Positions 44,169-57,809 of a stretch of DNA of 64,000 nt are shown here, in pieces. The stretch is from the NCBI GenBank assembly GCA_009733775.1, contig WOGZ01000004.1, positions 248,001 to 312,000 on the forward strand, in the 5' to 3' direction. The notes beneath the pieces are model-generated. The model ran no database searches, was not told where the DNA came from, and was given only the letters and a program-made list of their open reading frames with translations. The position numbers and the translations under genes are program-made. Every line of letters begins with the position of its first letter. Positions within the stretch are counted from its first letter, which is position 1. The DNA is from Alectoria sarmentosa. Its lineage: Eukaryota; Ascomycota; Lecanoromycetes; Lecanorales; Parmeliaceae.

Positions 44169-44944
44169 ACATTGAATATTCGTTTCAATGTTATTAATTT
44201 CAAACACTAATTCTTCGACATAATCATTAACTTTCAAATATCAAAATTCTTTTTCGTTAAAACCGAATTTTAAAACGAGCATCTCTCGTTTCAGTTTTCA
44301 CTTTATTCTATATTAGATTTTCTCCTATATTAAATTCTCTTTTATATTAAATTTTATATTTCGAGTTTCGAATTTCGAATCTCGAACCTCGAATCGAAAT
44401 CGAATTATCGATTTTTATAACTCGAAACGATTATATAAAACAAATGCTTTTCACTTTCTTCGTCGAAAAAAATTTCTTTTATAACTCTCTTTCTCAATTC
44501 GTTATATTTTTATATTTAAAATATCGAATTTTATCTCTATTTTGAATTTTATGTCTCGAAAGATTATTATTCTCACTTTTTAATTTAAGAACTTTTTTCA
44601 AAATAAACACGTTTTTACGAATCTTTTTAATTAAGACGTTCGTCGATTTATATCTCAAATTATAAAAGACAATCTCAGGCCTTTAGAGATTAACAAAAAC
44701 GTTATAAGTTTTTCTATCGACGAACGTATCAAAACTCGATCAACGTCTTTAAAACTATATTCTTGATCGTCGAATTGAATAATTAATTAATCTTTTTTAC
44801 GAATTGCTCTTCGAACATTTAATTAAAAAACTCGAATCTTTTAAAGACTTTAAAACTCATTTTTAATAAAAATAACGTTTTATACTTTTTTTGTTATCTC
44901 ATTTATCAAGATAATCACTTAAAAAGAAAATAAAATAACTTTTA

Positions 44945-45056
44945 AGAATTTATTTAATAATAATCTTACATTTAAATTTGTTTATTTTATTAAAATTTTT
45001 TTCGAGAATCTATTTAATAATAATTTTACATTTAAACTTATTCATTTTAACGAAAC
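44945..45056. repeat. two-copy tandem repeat, 60 bp period
   Basis: GAATTTATTTAATAATAATC is repeated 60 bases later as GAATCTATTTAATAATAATT, with the following 30 bases (ACATTTAAA…TTTATTTT) also matching. Confidence 0.7.
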
Positions 45057-48000
45057 GATTATTTTTAATATAAAAAGTTCGATTCTTTAAAGAAAAGAAC
45101 GACGTCAATTTATATTCACATTAAAACGTTTTATTTTTTCACTCTTCTCGTCGATAATTCGAAAATTCAAATCACTCTTTACATTTTTTTTATCTTTTAA
45201 CAATTTAAAATTCCCTTCTTTTTCGTCGAAAAGAATTATCTTTAACAAAATGATCAAAAATAATAATAATCTTAACGAGTTTCGTAATTTCTTTAATATC
45301 GGTTTTTTCAATTCCGACAACAATCGAACTTTTATTTAGAGTTAATCAGAGAATTTCGAACAAGAAAACACGACGAGATTTCTATTTTCTACTTCTTTAA
45401 AAGTAAAATCTATTATATAATAAATAATGCTATAAACTATACAAATAACCTTAAATAACCTTTAATTTATATTCGATTTAATAAATTTTTCTGAACCGCA
45501 AAGATCTTAAAAACCTTTTAAATAAACTTAAAAAAAATTTGAAATTTTTTTTCGTGCTTTCGATTTGAGATTCTTTCACTCAAATTTAAAAGAATTTTAC
45601 GATATTAATGATATTGTCTTTATAAATAAAAAGAACATATATCGAAAAATATATTTTTTTTATCAACGAGTAAAAGATTACGTTATAATTAAAAAAAAGA
45701 ATATCGTGCGAGCAAATTTTTCTATTTGTTTTCATGAAATAACACTTTTTTGATAATTAAACACTTTTTTTTAAAATGAGAAAAATATCATAATGCAATT
45801 ATAAATAAGATTTAAAAGAACATTCACTCGTTTATAAAAAAGATTCAAAATCTCGATATTTTCGACATTAAATCAATTTATTAAATAAATATACACTTTC
45901 GTTAACGTTGAAAATAAAAGAAATCTTACAAGTTATATATAAAGCGTCTTTAAATATATAATATAAATAAAGATTTTCGATAAACATGCACAAGCTACTT
46001 AAACATAAAATCATTTAAATATAAATTTATAAATTTCGATATCTTTTTTAACTTTTCTGACCACGCTTTAACAATTCACGAAAAAACTTAATAACAAAAA
46101 GAAATTTTGATATCGCATTTATTAATAAAAAGAAACACAACATAAAGATATATAAAAGAAAGTTCGAAAACGAGATAAAGAAAAAAATCGAAAACGAGAT
46201 CGAAAATAATAATTTAATAAAGATAAATTTCTACTTAAAAAAAGATAAAATGAATATTAAAAAGCGTTATAACGATTTTATTTTTCTTCACATTTTTTTA
46301 TAATGTCGAGTTTTCGTGAATTCGATATTCGTGTTTATTAACCAACATCATTATATTCGATTTACGAAAATTAATAACATTCGAATTTTTTTATGTATTT
46401 TCAATACGCTTAATAAGCTTATAATTTTCAATAATAAATATCAAACGAATAAATAAAAGCTTATTCACAATCGAATCAATTTTCTTTTTTTTAGATTATA
46501 TAAACGCAAGCATCAAAGCTCGTATCATCGCTTATATAATTAAAAAACGTTTTATTCGCTTTAAAACAATCATTAATAATTACGATAAAAAATGCTCAAT
46601 CGAACAATTATCGTTAAAATTATGAAAATAATTATGCGAATCGTGATGATCGATTTTTTTATTAATAAAGATCATATAACGAAAATTAAAAATCGTATAA
46701 AAATTAAAGATTATATAAAAATCAGAGATTTACGAAGATGCCGTCTTTTAGGGTTCCCCAAAAAACATATTTTAACGATTTTCTTAATGAGAATTATGAT
46801 TTCGAGGGTTATTATAAAGATATTAATTATTAAAATCTTTATATATATTATGAAAATAAGAAATAATTTCACAATGCGAATAAAGAGACTTTTATTGAGA
46901 AAAAAAAAGACTTTGAAAATAACGAAATTAATATTGAATTTATATTTATAACATATTATATTATTATTGAAAAGAAAAAAAAATAATCTCAATATCGTAT
47001 TTGCAAAAAAGACTTTTTCTTAAATAATTTATTACACGCTCACATTAAGATCAAATCTTATTTTCAAAAACATTTTTAAAAGAATTTTGATTCTCGAAAA
47101 CATCTTTAAAAGAATTTTAATTCTTCGAAGAAATTTAAAATCGTTTCTACGATTATGAATTTAAAATTATTATATATAATCGAATCTTCGACATTATCTT
47201 CTTTTATTTTCGATATAATTTTTCGATTATAACATTATTTCATAAAATTAATGAATTTTATAATGAAAACGCCGTTAAAATCTAAATGTTTAAATATGAG
47301 ATATTTTATAAACACGATTAATAAACTTTTCTTAAAAAAACTACTCCCCGAATTCAAATTAAATAAATATAAAATTTCAATAACTTTGCGAGGAATTAAT
47401 TTCAATAAACATTTCATTAATAAATAATTTAATCTCTCATTTTTTATAAAAGAGAAAAACGATAAAATTTCAATTTTTATAAAATTTATCAAAAATATTC
47501 ACGTGATAAATAATTTAAAAGTGAATCTCTTAATTAACATAAATATTCTCAATTTTAAAAATGTAATCATCGATATTTCGAGAGAGAAGATAATTTTCAC
47601 AAAATGCGAATATATTATCGTTTTTATTCAAATTATCGCTTAAAATAATATTCGAATTTAAAAAATCATACGCTCGAAACGCAAATAAATGATTTTATTT
47701 AAAATGATGAAAATTGTAAGCATTTTCTTACGCGATAAAGATCCTCTTCTCGATTAAGACTTTATTTTTAAATCAAAAATGAAAAAAATGTATTCTCATT
47801 TCATAAACGCAAATTTTAACTTTATAAATGTTCGAAATGATTTTACACATTCGCTCTTAATTTTTTATCATTAAAAAATAAACATTATCATAAAATACGA
47901 GATTTAAAAAAGTTATTAAATTGATTTAAAAAATTATTTTTTGATAACAAAGGCCTTTAAGAATAAGGAATTTATGATTACGAAATTCACGAATCTATTA

Positions 48001-48329
48001 AATTCGAAATCAACACTTAAAAAAGTTTTAATCGATTCCTCTTTGAAGACTCAATTTTTAAACGAAATAACGATTTATAATAAATAAAAATATATAAATA
48101 TTATGCGTCGAATCGTGAAAAAAAATTTTAAAATTTGAAAAAATATCGAAAATATGATCGATTTATCCGAATTCGAATGAATATAAATATTTATTATTAC
48201 AAATTAACAATTTTCGATAGCGAAATTGAGAAATAAAATGTATTTATTTATTTCGAAAATCAAAAAATTAATAAACGAGAAGTTTAATAAGATGCATTTA
48301 TAAAAGAAAATATATTAATTAATAAAACC

Positions 48330-50700
48330 TATATCTTTTATCTTTTCGATTTTTATAATTTATAAAATCGTTTATATTGATTTAAAAAAGATTTCGAAAT
48401 GAAAAGAAAAAATAATTATGAATATTCGAAAATTAAATAAGATTATTATTTTAAACAATTATTCAATTTCGTTTTAAAAGAACATCGTTACTTTTATTTA
48501 AAAATATAATTTCATTAACGTGATCGATTATAATAAATAATTTCATTTGTTTTTAATTAAAAAAAATCATTATTAACGTTTCATTATCATATTTTATAAA
48601 AAATCGAAACATTTCAATGTCGCAATAATGGGGTTTAAGAATTCTATTCTTTATATATAAAGGAAAATAAACGAATTTTTATATTAATATTATTATTTCG
48701 CAAAATGTTATATTGATAATATAATTATCTTTTTGCGAATAACGAAAAAACATTTCGAGCATTTAAAAATAATTTTTCGATTATTCGCGGAATTGAAGAT
48801 CACTCTTAAATTTAAAAAATCTTATTTAAAATATTCATTCGTCATCTTATTAAGTCAAAAGATAAATGATTTTAAATTTATAATTATTGAGAAAAAAGTC
48901 ACCGCGATCAAAAAAATGTGCTTTTTAAAAACATTAAAAAATTTGAAAACTTATATGAAAATAACGAATTGATTGCGAAGAAATGTATGATATTTTATTT
49001 AGATTTTTGAATTATTATAACGCTTAAAGATCGAATTTTTTAAACGCTCACCTACATAAAAAGGCCGAATTCGAAAAAAATATATTAAAAACATTAAAAT
49101 AATTCTTATTAAAAAAGAGAAAAAGGCTTTTGAGATTCTTCAAAAAATCTTAATCACGGAAATTTATCTTTATTATCATGATTCGATACGTTAACTTTAT
49201 ATTAACCTCGACGAATTTAAAAAATATAAATTTAAAATAATTTTATATCACGTTCTCGATGATTCTTAAAAAAACTCTTTTTCAAAAATCAATATTCAAT
49301 TTATCATGTTTTTATCGAAACTTTTGAATCTTACGAAGTTGAAATATTGATTCACAAAATTAAAAGTCGCAACTTTGATATAAATGTTAAAGAAGATTCC
49401 TCATATGCTGAGTCAAAAATCCGAAAAAAAGATAATCATCTTCACGAATCATTCTGTTATCATAAATATCGTACGATAAATTACACTTTTTTTTTCGTTC
49501 TCGAATCGAATAAATTTACGACTTATACGAGTTTTTTAATATGCTTCGCAATTTAATTTAAATGTGCGATAAAAATCTAAAAAACAAAATGTAATTTTAA
49601 ATGTTTTTTTCAAACTTCTTTATAAGCGGGAAGAAAAATACAAAATTAATAAACCTAACGTGTTTAACGAAATTAATATTTATATTTTCACTTTAACGAA
49701 AATGTTTAAAAATTATTAATTTAAATTTGAAAAAGCGTATAAAAAAAATAAAAAATGATTTAAAATTTATAAATTTTTATTATAAAAAAGAAATCGTCTT
49801 TTGAAAGACGAAAAGTTCGTGAAAATAATAAAATTTTTAAACATTTAATTCGTGTAATGAAAAAAGCTCATTTATTATCGCGATTTATTCAATTTTAAAA
49901 AATGTTTTTACATTTTCAAAAATATAAAATAAAAGATATTCGAATTAACATATAATTTTTAAAATCATAACGACTTTTATAAAATTTATAAAAGAATCGT
50001 TGAAAGTTACTATATAAGACATTTGATTCGAAAATTTAAAAAATATATATTATATTATTCACAATGTTAATTAAATCAAATTATTAAATACGCGTTTTAT
50101 GAAATTTTAAAGTTCATAATAACTCCGCTTACAAGTTTTTATATAATTACGATAAATTTCATTTTAACTCTTCTTTCTTTAAAAAACGAAAACGACATTT
50201 TAATAAATATAATATACAAATTTTTGAAAAGAATAATAAGCGTTATCAAAAAGACAATTTAAAACGTAATAAAATAAGCGATAACGTTATTAAAAGCTTT
50301 TACGAATTGAGGAATTTTATAAATCATTATCTCGAATCGCGATTCGAAATTCCTTTTTAATCTTTGAAAAATCATTTTCATTATTTTGAAAACTAAATTA
50401 ATGATTTTCACAATTTATCATTCATAAATTAATAAACAATTTAAAAAAATTAATCAAATTATAAAGATTACATTACGTTTTTATATTATTTATTATTTTA
50501 ACGTTTCATAAAACAAGTTTTTCATTATTTTAAAAGAAATTTTAAACAATTCAATTAATGTTTTAACAAAAAAGATTATTAATGAAATCGTTTATAAAAT
50601 GAAATTAAATAATGAAATAAATGTTAATAACGTCGTTATTAAAAAATAAACCGATATAATCGACGATAAAAATCGAAATCGTTAAAAAATTATCGATTTT
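48330..50700 (+). pseudogene. element C pol remains (reverse transcriptase to integrase)
   Basis: Reverse transcriptase pieces in order: FNVAIMGFKNS at about 48,613, the active-site box YIDN at 48709-48720 (normally YxDD), HFEHLKIIFRLFAELKITLK and SYLKYSFVILLSQKINDF, up to about 48,970. RNase H-like sequence follows (about 49,150-49,300). The integrase core is recognisable at 50.2-50.6 kb (LLKAFTN…IIISNRDSKF, with the second acidic residue changed to Asn). Many stops. The sequence is clearly a different Gypsy lineage from A and B. Confidence 0.75.
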
Positions 50701-51074
50701 CTTATTTTCGTTATCGCGAAAATGAAAATCAAATATAACAAAAAATATAAATCTTTAATTATGAAACTTGATGATAAAATATATATAAAACTTTATCACG
50801 AATATAAACTTTTTGAATTGAAAAATATTAAATTATTCAATCAAAGAATAAAATCTTTTTAAATTCTCAAACAATGAGAAAATCTAGTTTATAAATTGAA
50901 ATTTTCGAAGATTTAAAAGATTTATTTAATCTTCTCGATCATTATGCTCGAATTCATATTAAAAAAAAAAATTTATATCAAAAATCGAAAAAAAAAGATT
51001 AAAAATCGATAATCGATGAAAATAAATTAACGATTAAAAATAAACATGAAATTGAGAAGCTTATCGATCGATAA

Positions 51075-51270
51075 TGTTATGATTCGCTTTTCGATATTGC
51101 GGTTCATTATGAACCAAGGTTAGTTCTATAACTCAGTCTTACATTAGCGTGTTAAGTCATAACTTGATCTTCTACTTTTGCATATATGCATTTGTATTTA
51201 AAACTTTATAATTAAAATTTCATTTAAATCACGTTCAAACACTACTCAGTTTTATGTATAATCTTTAACA
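51075..51270 (+). repeat. 5' LTR of element B
   Basis: TGTTATGATTCGCTTTTCG…ATCTTTAACA; contains GATATTGCGGTTCAT, also in the 3' copy. Confidence 0.93.
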
Positions 51271-51784
51271 TAATTTTAATTATTCTTTTAAAGTGATAAT
51301 GACTTGCAAATTGATTATCGAATCGAATTGAAATGAATACGCGCATAAGCTTTGCTGTGCGTGCGCATTGCGCAAATACGATAACATTATTATTATAATA
51401 CCGACGCGTTCGACGTTAACGAAAATGAAAACGAAAAAAGGATAAATCGAGTGAAATTCACTCATTATTCACGAAATCGAATATAATTCACTCGTTATAC
51501 ACAAAAAAGAAACTTGTCAAATTTAACGTCTTTAATATAATAATAAAAGATTTTTTCTCATCAAAAAAATCAACGAAAAATGAGATTAAGATCTTTAATT
51601 CTCCGCCTTTTATGTCTCAGAGGTTTATAATAAATTCTTCTCAAAATCAGATTATTTAATCAAATCCTATACAAAAAACACCTTCATCACTCGAAGAATT
51701 AAAAAATTCGAATCGTGAATGCTCATTCAAAAAAAAACGAAAAGAAAAGAAATTTCGCGACATCAAATCACGACGATACATAAT

Positions 51785-53170
51785 TGAATCAAACGAATTC
51801 GAAAAAGAATTTATGTTGTTTAAAGACATTAACGATAGTGTTAAAGAAGAAGAAGAAATTTTATTTAAAAAGATGCAAATCAATAAGCGCTTTTTGAAAA
51901 GCGTTTTTCAACACTTAAAAGAGTGATATAATGCGATTCGAACGATGATTACGAATATCGCTATCTATCATAAATAGATTTCGGATTTCATTCAGAATGT
52001 TCATTTTGGTAAGTAATATCTTACATTTGTAACGCAGCAATTAAAGAAATTCATCATTATATTGAGAGGATAACAAAAAAAAGTTAAGAGATTACGACAC
52101 TTTCGAAAAAAGTATCGCGATTTAACTGACGATCGAGTTGAGGAAATATTTGATTTTAAGGAGGAATTGAGCGCAAAGGTTATTATCGAAAAGAATTTTA
52201 AAGAGATGAAATATGTGAATTTTGACGACGATCGACGCCTTAAATTCATTAAGCGTGTTATAGCATCGATGAGCATAATAACATTTAAGACAACACATGA
52301 AAGCTCTCGTCGCAACACTTCTGTTGTGACAAATTTCATTTTTAATAAATCAAAAAATAAATGATTTGACGTTAAGGAATTTCACGGCATAAAAAAAAGC
52401 AAATTTTATAAGGCTTGATGTATAAAGTTGAACTTCAAGTTTCGTAATAGTTGGGAATTATATTTGAATGAGTAGAGCAAGATTGATTATATTCGCGATT
52501 ATTATGAAAACGTCGTTTATGATGTAATTAAAACCAAATTTGTTAACATCACGATCTTAAATTATTATTTCAATATTGATGAAATGATATACGATTTTGA
52601 TTTATTATTTATAAAAATTGATCGAGAATAAAAGGCGGAAATAAAACTTCAAAATCTCAAATTCGCAATAAATGTTAAAGATCTCAAAAAAAATTTCTTT
52701 ATCTTTTACGCTCGCTTTATTATTGAAATTGTTTTTTTAAATTTCATTAATTCGTCGAAACGAAATCATTTAAAGAGATTGATCTCTTGGCGATTGAGAA
52801 ATAAAATCATGAATGATATTGTTTTTATCGATTTTTTTACCCTCGTAATTCGATTACGTTAACTTAACACAAAATTCCGAATCAACGATGAAATATGTGA
52901 GATAATTTTTAAGAAAGAGATGTTAAGAGGAACATTTGCGGCAGCATCGAAAAATCGAAAAGACTTTTCGATAACGTCGAACTCACATTCTCGAATTAAA
53001 AGAAATCAATTCATCGAATTTATAAGATTCGAAAATCGATATCGAATATTAAAATATCAAGTATAAGCGTTGAAGAAGCAAAGACGATGTTATAAATGTT
53101 TAAAATTTAAATATAAACATTATGACGACAACGCCCTCGATGCGTGTAAACTCGTTAAATGATCGACAAA
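51785..53170 (+). pseudogene. element B gag remains
   Basis: A mostly open helical region includes the frame 52167-52364 (MKYVNFDDDRRLKFIKRVIA), a later KFRNSWELY…IDYIRDYYENV stretch typical of Gypsy capsids, and a zinc-knuckle-like end at about 53,088 (CYKCLKFKYKHY). In the knuckle the residue usually His is Tyr, as CAT-to-TAT would give. Several TGA/TAA stops. Confidence 0.75.
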
Positions 53171-53439
53171 AGAAAATGTCGCTATCAAACTAACAACTTT
53201 CGGATTCGAAATCTCAAAAACATCAAACTCTTTTGTTGAATTGAGTTCGAGAAATTAAATCTTTTTGATAAAGTCGTCTTTAAAAAAATTGAAAATCAAG
53301 TGCGTAAAAGGATAGAATAATTATAAACGATGAATTCGAAAAACCTCGTTACCGTCACTCTCTTTTTTTACGATTTCATCGAAGAATTGAAATAAAAAAG
53401 ATAATTGAATTTTTATGAATATGTACATATTTAATAAAA

Positions 53440-56400
53440 ATCTATTAATGCAAATTGTTTAACGAATATGGGAATTTTAATAAAGAGCTTCGTAAACATA
53501 AATTATGTTAAAAAATATAAATTATTAACGATATCGTTAATTAAATCATGTAAATTGAGATTAATCGACGATAAGTTAATATCGAATATTATATATATGA
53601 CACGACTTCAATTTACGCTGAAAGATCACATTGAGAAATTATAATCTTTGATTATTTCATTAAACAAATATGATGTTATTTTGAAAATGTCATAAATGAA
53701 ACTACATGATTTTCAGGTATTTTTTACAAAAAAATCTCTTATCTTCAATTTAAATCTTTGCATAATTGATTGTCTGTTACATTATCAACCCTTCACGATT
53801 TATAATGAATCTTCGAAATCGAAAAAAAAGAGATACATAAAAGAGGTTAACATTATTGAGATTTTTATATATGCTTTTGTTCGCATAACGAAAAAAGAGG
53901 ATAATCAAACATATATTATGTGATTAAAAGATTTTGAAAGATTAACACACGAATTAAAAAATGAAGATCGTTTTTCAAGATTCACGACAGACGTCGCAAT
54001 TATCACATCGAAAGATTATGAGAAGTTTTTTTAAAAGTTGTGAAAAGATTCAATTATATTGAAGAAATTAAGAATTAAAATATTCAAAGCGTATTATAAA
54101 TGAATTAACGTTTGAAATTCGATGAAAGTTAATAAGTTTTCACTTTATAAGAAGATAAATCATTTTATCAAGTTATAATCAGGAGTAGTATCATCTATCA
54201 AACGTGTTTATGAAATGTTAAGAGAATAAGTCATAGTTATCAAAGAATATATCGAGGAGATGTTAGAGAAGGGTTATATTCGAGCAAATATCTCTTTATA
54301 CGCAGCTTTTATATTGATCATAAAGAAATTCGATGATGGTTTGCGCATTTGCGTGAATTATCGTACGCTAAACGCTTTAATCATTCGAAATCGAAATGTA
54401 TTTTCATTGATAAAGGATATTTTAATAAAGCTATATATGATTAAATGATACATTAAATTCGATATAATTATCGTATTTAACGAAATTAAGATTAAGAAAG
54501 GACACGAAGAGAAAACAACGTTTTTGATAAAATATGATTTATTCGAATATATGATAATGTCTTTCGGATTGTGTAATGCGTTAAGCACTTTTTAAACTTT
54601 CATTAACGATATTTTGCGCGAATATTTCGATATATTTTGCTCTGCGTATTTAAATGATATTTTGATTTATAATAATATCAAAAAAGAACACATTAATTAT
54701 ATGAAAAAGATTCTCGAAAAATTATAATAAATTGACTTATATTTAAATATTAACAAATGTGATTTTCATATAAAGTAAATAAAGTATTTCAAATTAATTA
54801 TAATTATTGAAAGTCTCAAAATGAATTTATAAAAAATTGAAACGATACGAAATTGAAAGGCGTTTAGATGCGTTAAAAATATATAAGTCTTCTTCGAATT
54901 CGCGAACTTTTATAAAAGATTTATACACGAATATTTTAAAATCGTTGCGTTATTGTTCAATCTTACACGCATCGAATAAAAGTTTTTTATGTTTTTATAA
55001 ATATTGAATAATTCAAAATAAAAAGCATTTAAAGAGCTAAAAAAGGCTTTTATAAATGCGTTTATTTTTGTTCATTTCGATTTCAATAAGAAGACGTGAG
55101 TCGAGATCGATGCTTTCGATTATGTGATAATTGTTATGTTCTTTCAAATGAACGATTAAGACATTTTACGTTCAATTACTTTCATATTAAAAAAGATGTC
55201 GTTTTAAAAATATAATTACGAGATTTATAATAAAGAGTTATTAATCATTATATGTGCCTTCGAGAAATGACATTCAGAATTAATTAAAACATTTATCGAA
55301 AATTCAATTAAGATTTTCATAAATCATAAAAATCTCGAATATTTTATGATAATGAAATAATTAAATCGAAAACAAACACGTTAAGCGAAGTTTCTTTTTA
55401 AATTTAATTTTTATATTATATACAGATCGAGGAGATAAGGCATCAAATTAAATAATTTAATTCATCGATTTGACGATCTTTTAAAAAATGACATTAATGA
55501 TAGAAAACAGCATTAGCATCAAATGTTTTTGAAAATAAGACATTTAAAAATGAGAATATAATAAACGTTAAATCTCGCGTTTTTACTCTTAAACGAAATC
55601 TCTTAGACGATTTATAATTTAACAGTTATGATTTATGATTTAAATGAAAAAGGCATCGACGGTGAGAAATTATTGAAAGAATTATCGTTGATTGTCTTGA
55701 AGTTATTTGTCGAAGAGTTAATAGAAAAATTAATAAATGATTTCATCATCGAGTCGAATATTATATTGAAAGTAAAAGATTCATATGAGAAGGATGATAT
55801 TCTTTAGAGAATCATTTATGCGAAGAATATCGAATAAAAAAGAATTTCTTAGGATTTTATCAAGGAAGGTCTTCAATTGAAACTTGAAGATTATTAATTG
55901 AAAAACGGTCTTTTATACGTATAAAGACGATTATACGTATTTAATAATGCGAAATTTAAAACATAAATAATTAAATTTATACACGACTCGTCATTAAGCG
56001 ATCATGCAAAACGTGTTATTATATATGATAAAATCAACACTTATTATTATTGACCCGGGATGACAAGCATCGTTTTCAGATTTGTAAATAATTGTTATGT
56101 TTATAAACGATCTAAAAGTTATAAAAAGGGCAAGTATGAATTTTTCAAGTCTCTTTTCGTGTCAGATAAATATTAAAAAGACATCTCCGTTGACTTCATC
56201 ATTTCGTTGTTTATTTATAAGAGATATAATAAAAATTATCAACACATTATGATCGTTATGAATTGATTAATAAAGAAGAAAAAATTTGTGACCTTAAACT
56301 TTTTCGAAATAAAAACTGTTATATAAATCTTTCTCAAATGAATTTGAAGGGAAAAAGGTTATTCGTTCATCATTATCTTTAATCGAAATATATAATTTAT

Positions 56401-56760
56401 CGCTTATTTCTAACAAAGACTGTGCGCGAGAATTAATATAAAATCGAAATTGTTTATTATATTTCATTTCGAAATTGACGGTCAAATTGAAAATGCGAAC
56501 TCCGCGTTAAAATAATATTTTCGTATATATATAAATTATAATCAAAAGAATTAAATAAATTTTCTATTTATTGCGAAATTTAAAATCAATTCGATTAAGA
56601 GCGTTTTTATCGATGTAATTTCTTTCTTAATTATAAAGAAATACATATCTCGTTTTAATATTAAATCTTTAACATTTTAAGATAATAACGTTATTTAGAG
56701 AATAAAAAGAGACATTATGATTGCGGATAACTTTGTGAAAAAAATTGAAAAAATGCGAAT
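53440..56760 (+). pseudogene. element B pol remains (protease, RT, RNase H, integrase)
   Basis: Protease region 53.45-53.93 kb (ends in the open frame 53696-53923, LLHYQPFTIYNESS). Reverse transcriptase 54.19-54.85 kb with MLEKGYIRANISLYAAF, GLRICVNYRTLNALIIRNRN, FGLCNALSTF and the active-site box reading YLND at 54647-54658 (Asp to Asn). RNase H about 55.0-55.4 kb. Integrase 55.97-56.72 kb with its His/Cys end, a YYY-stop-PGM where Trp is expected, ISVDFI, FNRNI in place of the second Asp motif, and the Glu-containing FEIDGQIENANSALK. All inactivating changes seen are transitions of the RIP type. Confidence 0.85.
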
Positions 56761-57608
56761 TTATTTTCGATAGAAACTCGTTTAAATAAGAGACATTTAA
56801 AAAGAATACGTTAATTGACGTCGTTTATCAACATCAAAATTACGATTAAGAGATTTGATTATATTAAATTATCGAAACATTAGAATTACGAGACTCAATA
56901 AGTTCTTAAATCACAAAAATATAAGATCGTTTAAAATCGTACGAGTCATTAACAATTCGATATATGAACTCAGTTTATTTAATATAATGAAGAATGTCTT
57001 TTCAGTCTTTCATTTTTGATTGTTATATAATATTATCGATGATTCTTTATTTGAATAGAAGTAGTTTCCTTTTTCTTTTATGCATATAAACGAAAAAAGA
57101 ACGAATTATTCAATTGAGGAGATTCTCGACTTTAGGATAAATAAAAAACGAAAAGATTTTATAATAAAGTTTAAAAGTTGTTTGATGTATAAAATTAAAT
57201 ATATTAATTATGATGATGACGATGATTCACTTATATGATAAATTTTCACGAATGTTGTCGGTTATTTAAATTTGATAATAAATTTTCATTATAAATATTC
57301 AGATTATTAAGGTTTATATGCGTTTTTCAAGACTTTTAACGATTAAAAGTTTCTTTTTGCGTTATTAATACTTTATTGCGTTTATAAAATAGAAGAACTT
57401 AATTCTTTTCAATTTATGAAGTCGTAAGAATAAGCAAAGTTGTGAGAGGGTGCGGACATCGTTGTTGCTGTTGTATTATAAGTCTCTTTTAATTCAGTTA
57501 ACTTATAATAAAGACTCTTAAAGAGTATCGCATAAAAGTTTCGAATTTAAAACTATTTCTCCGTTTTTCTCAATCATAAAAGTGTTTGTGTTTTTGAGAG
57601 GAAGGTAA

Positions 57609-57804
57609 TGTTATGATTCGCTCTTCGATATTGCGGTTCATCATAAATTAAAATTAACTTTATAACTCAGTCTTACATTAACGTATCAAATTATAACCTA
57701 ATCTTTTATTTTTGCATGTATGCATTTATACTTAGAACTTCATAATTAGAATTTCATTTAAATCACGTTTAAACATTATTTAGTTTTACGTGTAATCTCT
57801 GACA
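57609..57804 (+). repeat. 3' LTR of element B
   Basis: 196 bp, TGTTATGATTCGCTCTTCG…ATCTCTGACA, preceded by the purine tract GAGAGGAAGGTAA. Confidence 0.93.
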
Positions 57805-57809
57805 GATAA

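Larger units (their letters stand above)
51075..57804 (+). mobile_element. Ty3/Gypsy LTR retrotransposon B (innermost, complete structure)
   Basis: A structurally complete 6,730 bp element. Its 196 bp LTRs (51075-51270 and 57609-57804) start TGTTATG and end ACA. The 5 bp target duplication GATAA is at 51070-51074 and 57805-57809, and a purine-rich polypurine tract (57596-57608) sits just before the 3' LTR. Gag, protease, reverse transcriptase, RNase H and integrase follow in Gypsy order on the plus strand. It is visibly less AT-shifted than A, consistent with being the youngest insertion. Not autonomous: stops interrupt every domain. Confidence 0.93.

Noticed and set aside
45105..45323. Minus-strand 72-codon ORF in the AT-rich block, and similar ones at 59533-59937 and 51656-51883
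   Set aside because: Composition-driven Lys/Leu/Ile/Phe frames. The retroelement genes are on the plus strand and these show no motif.
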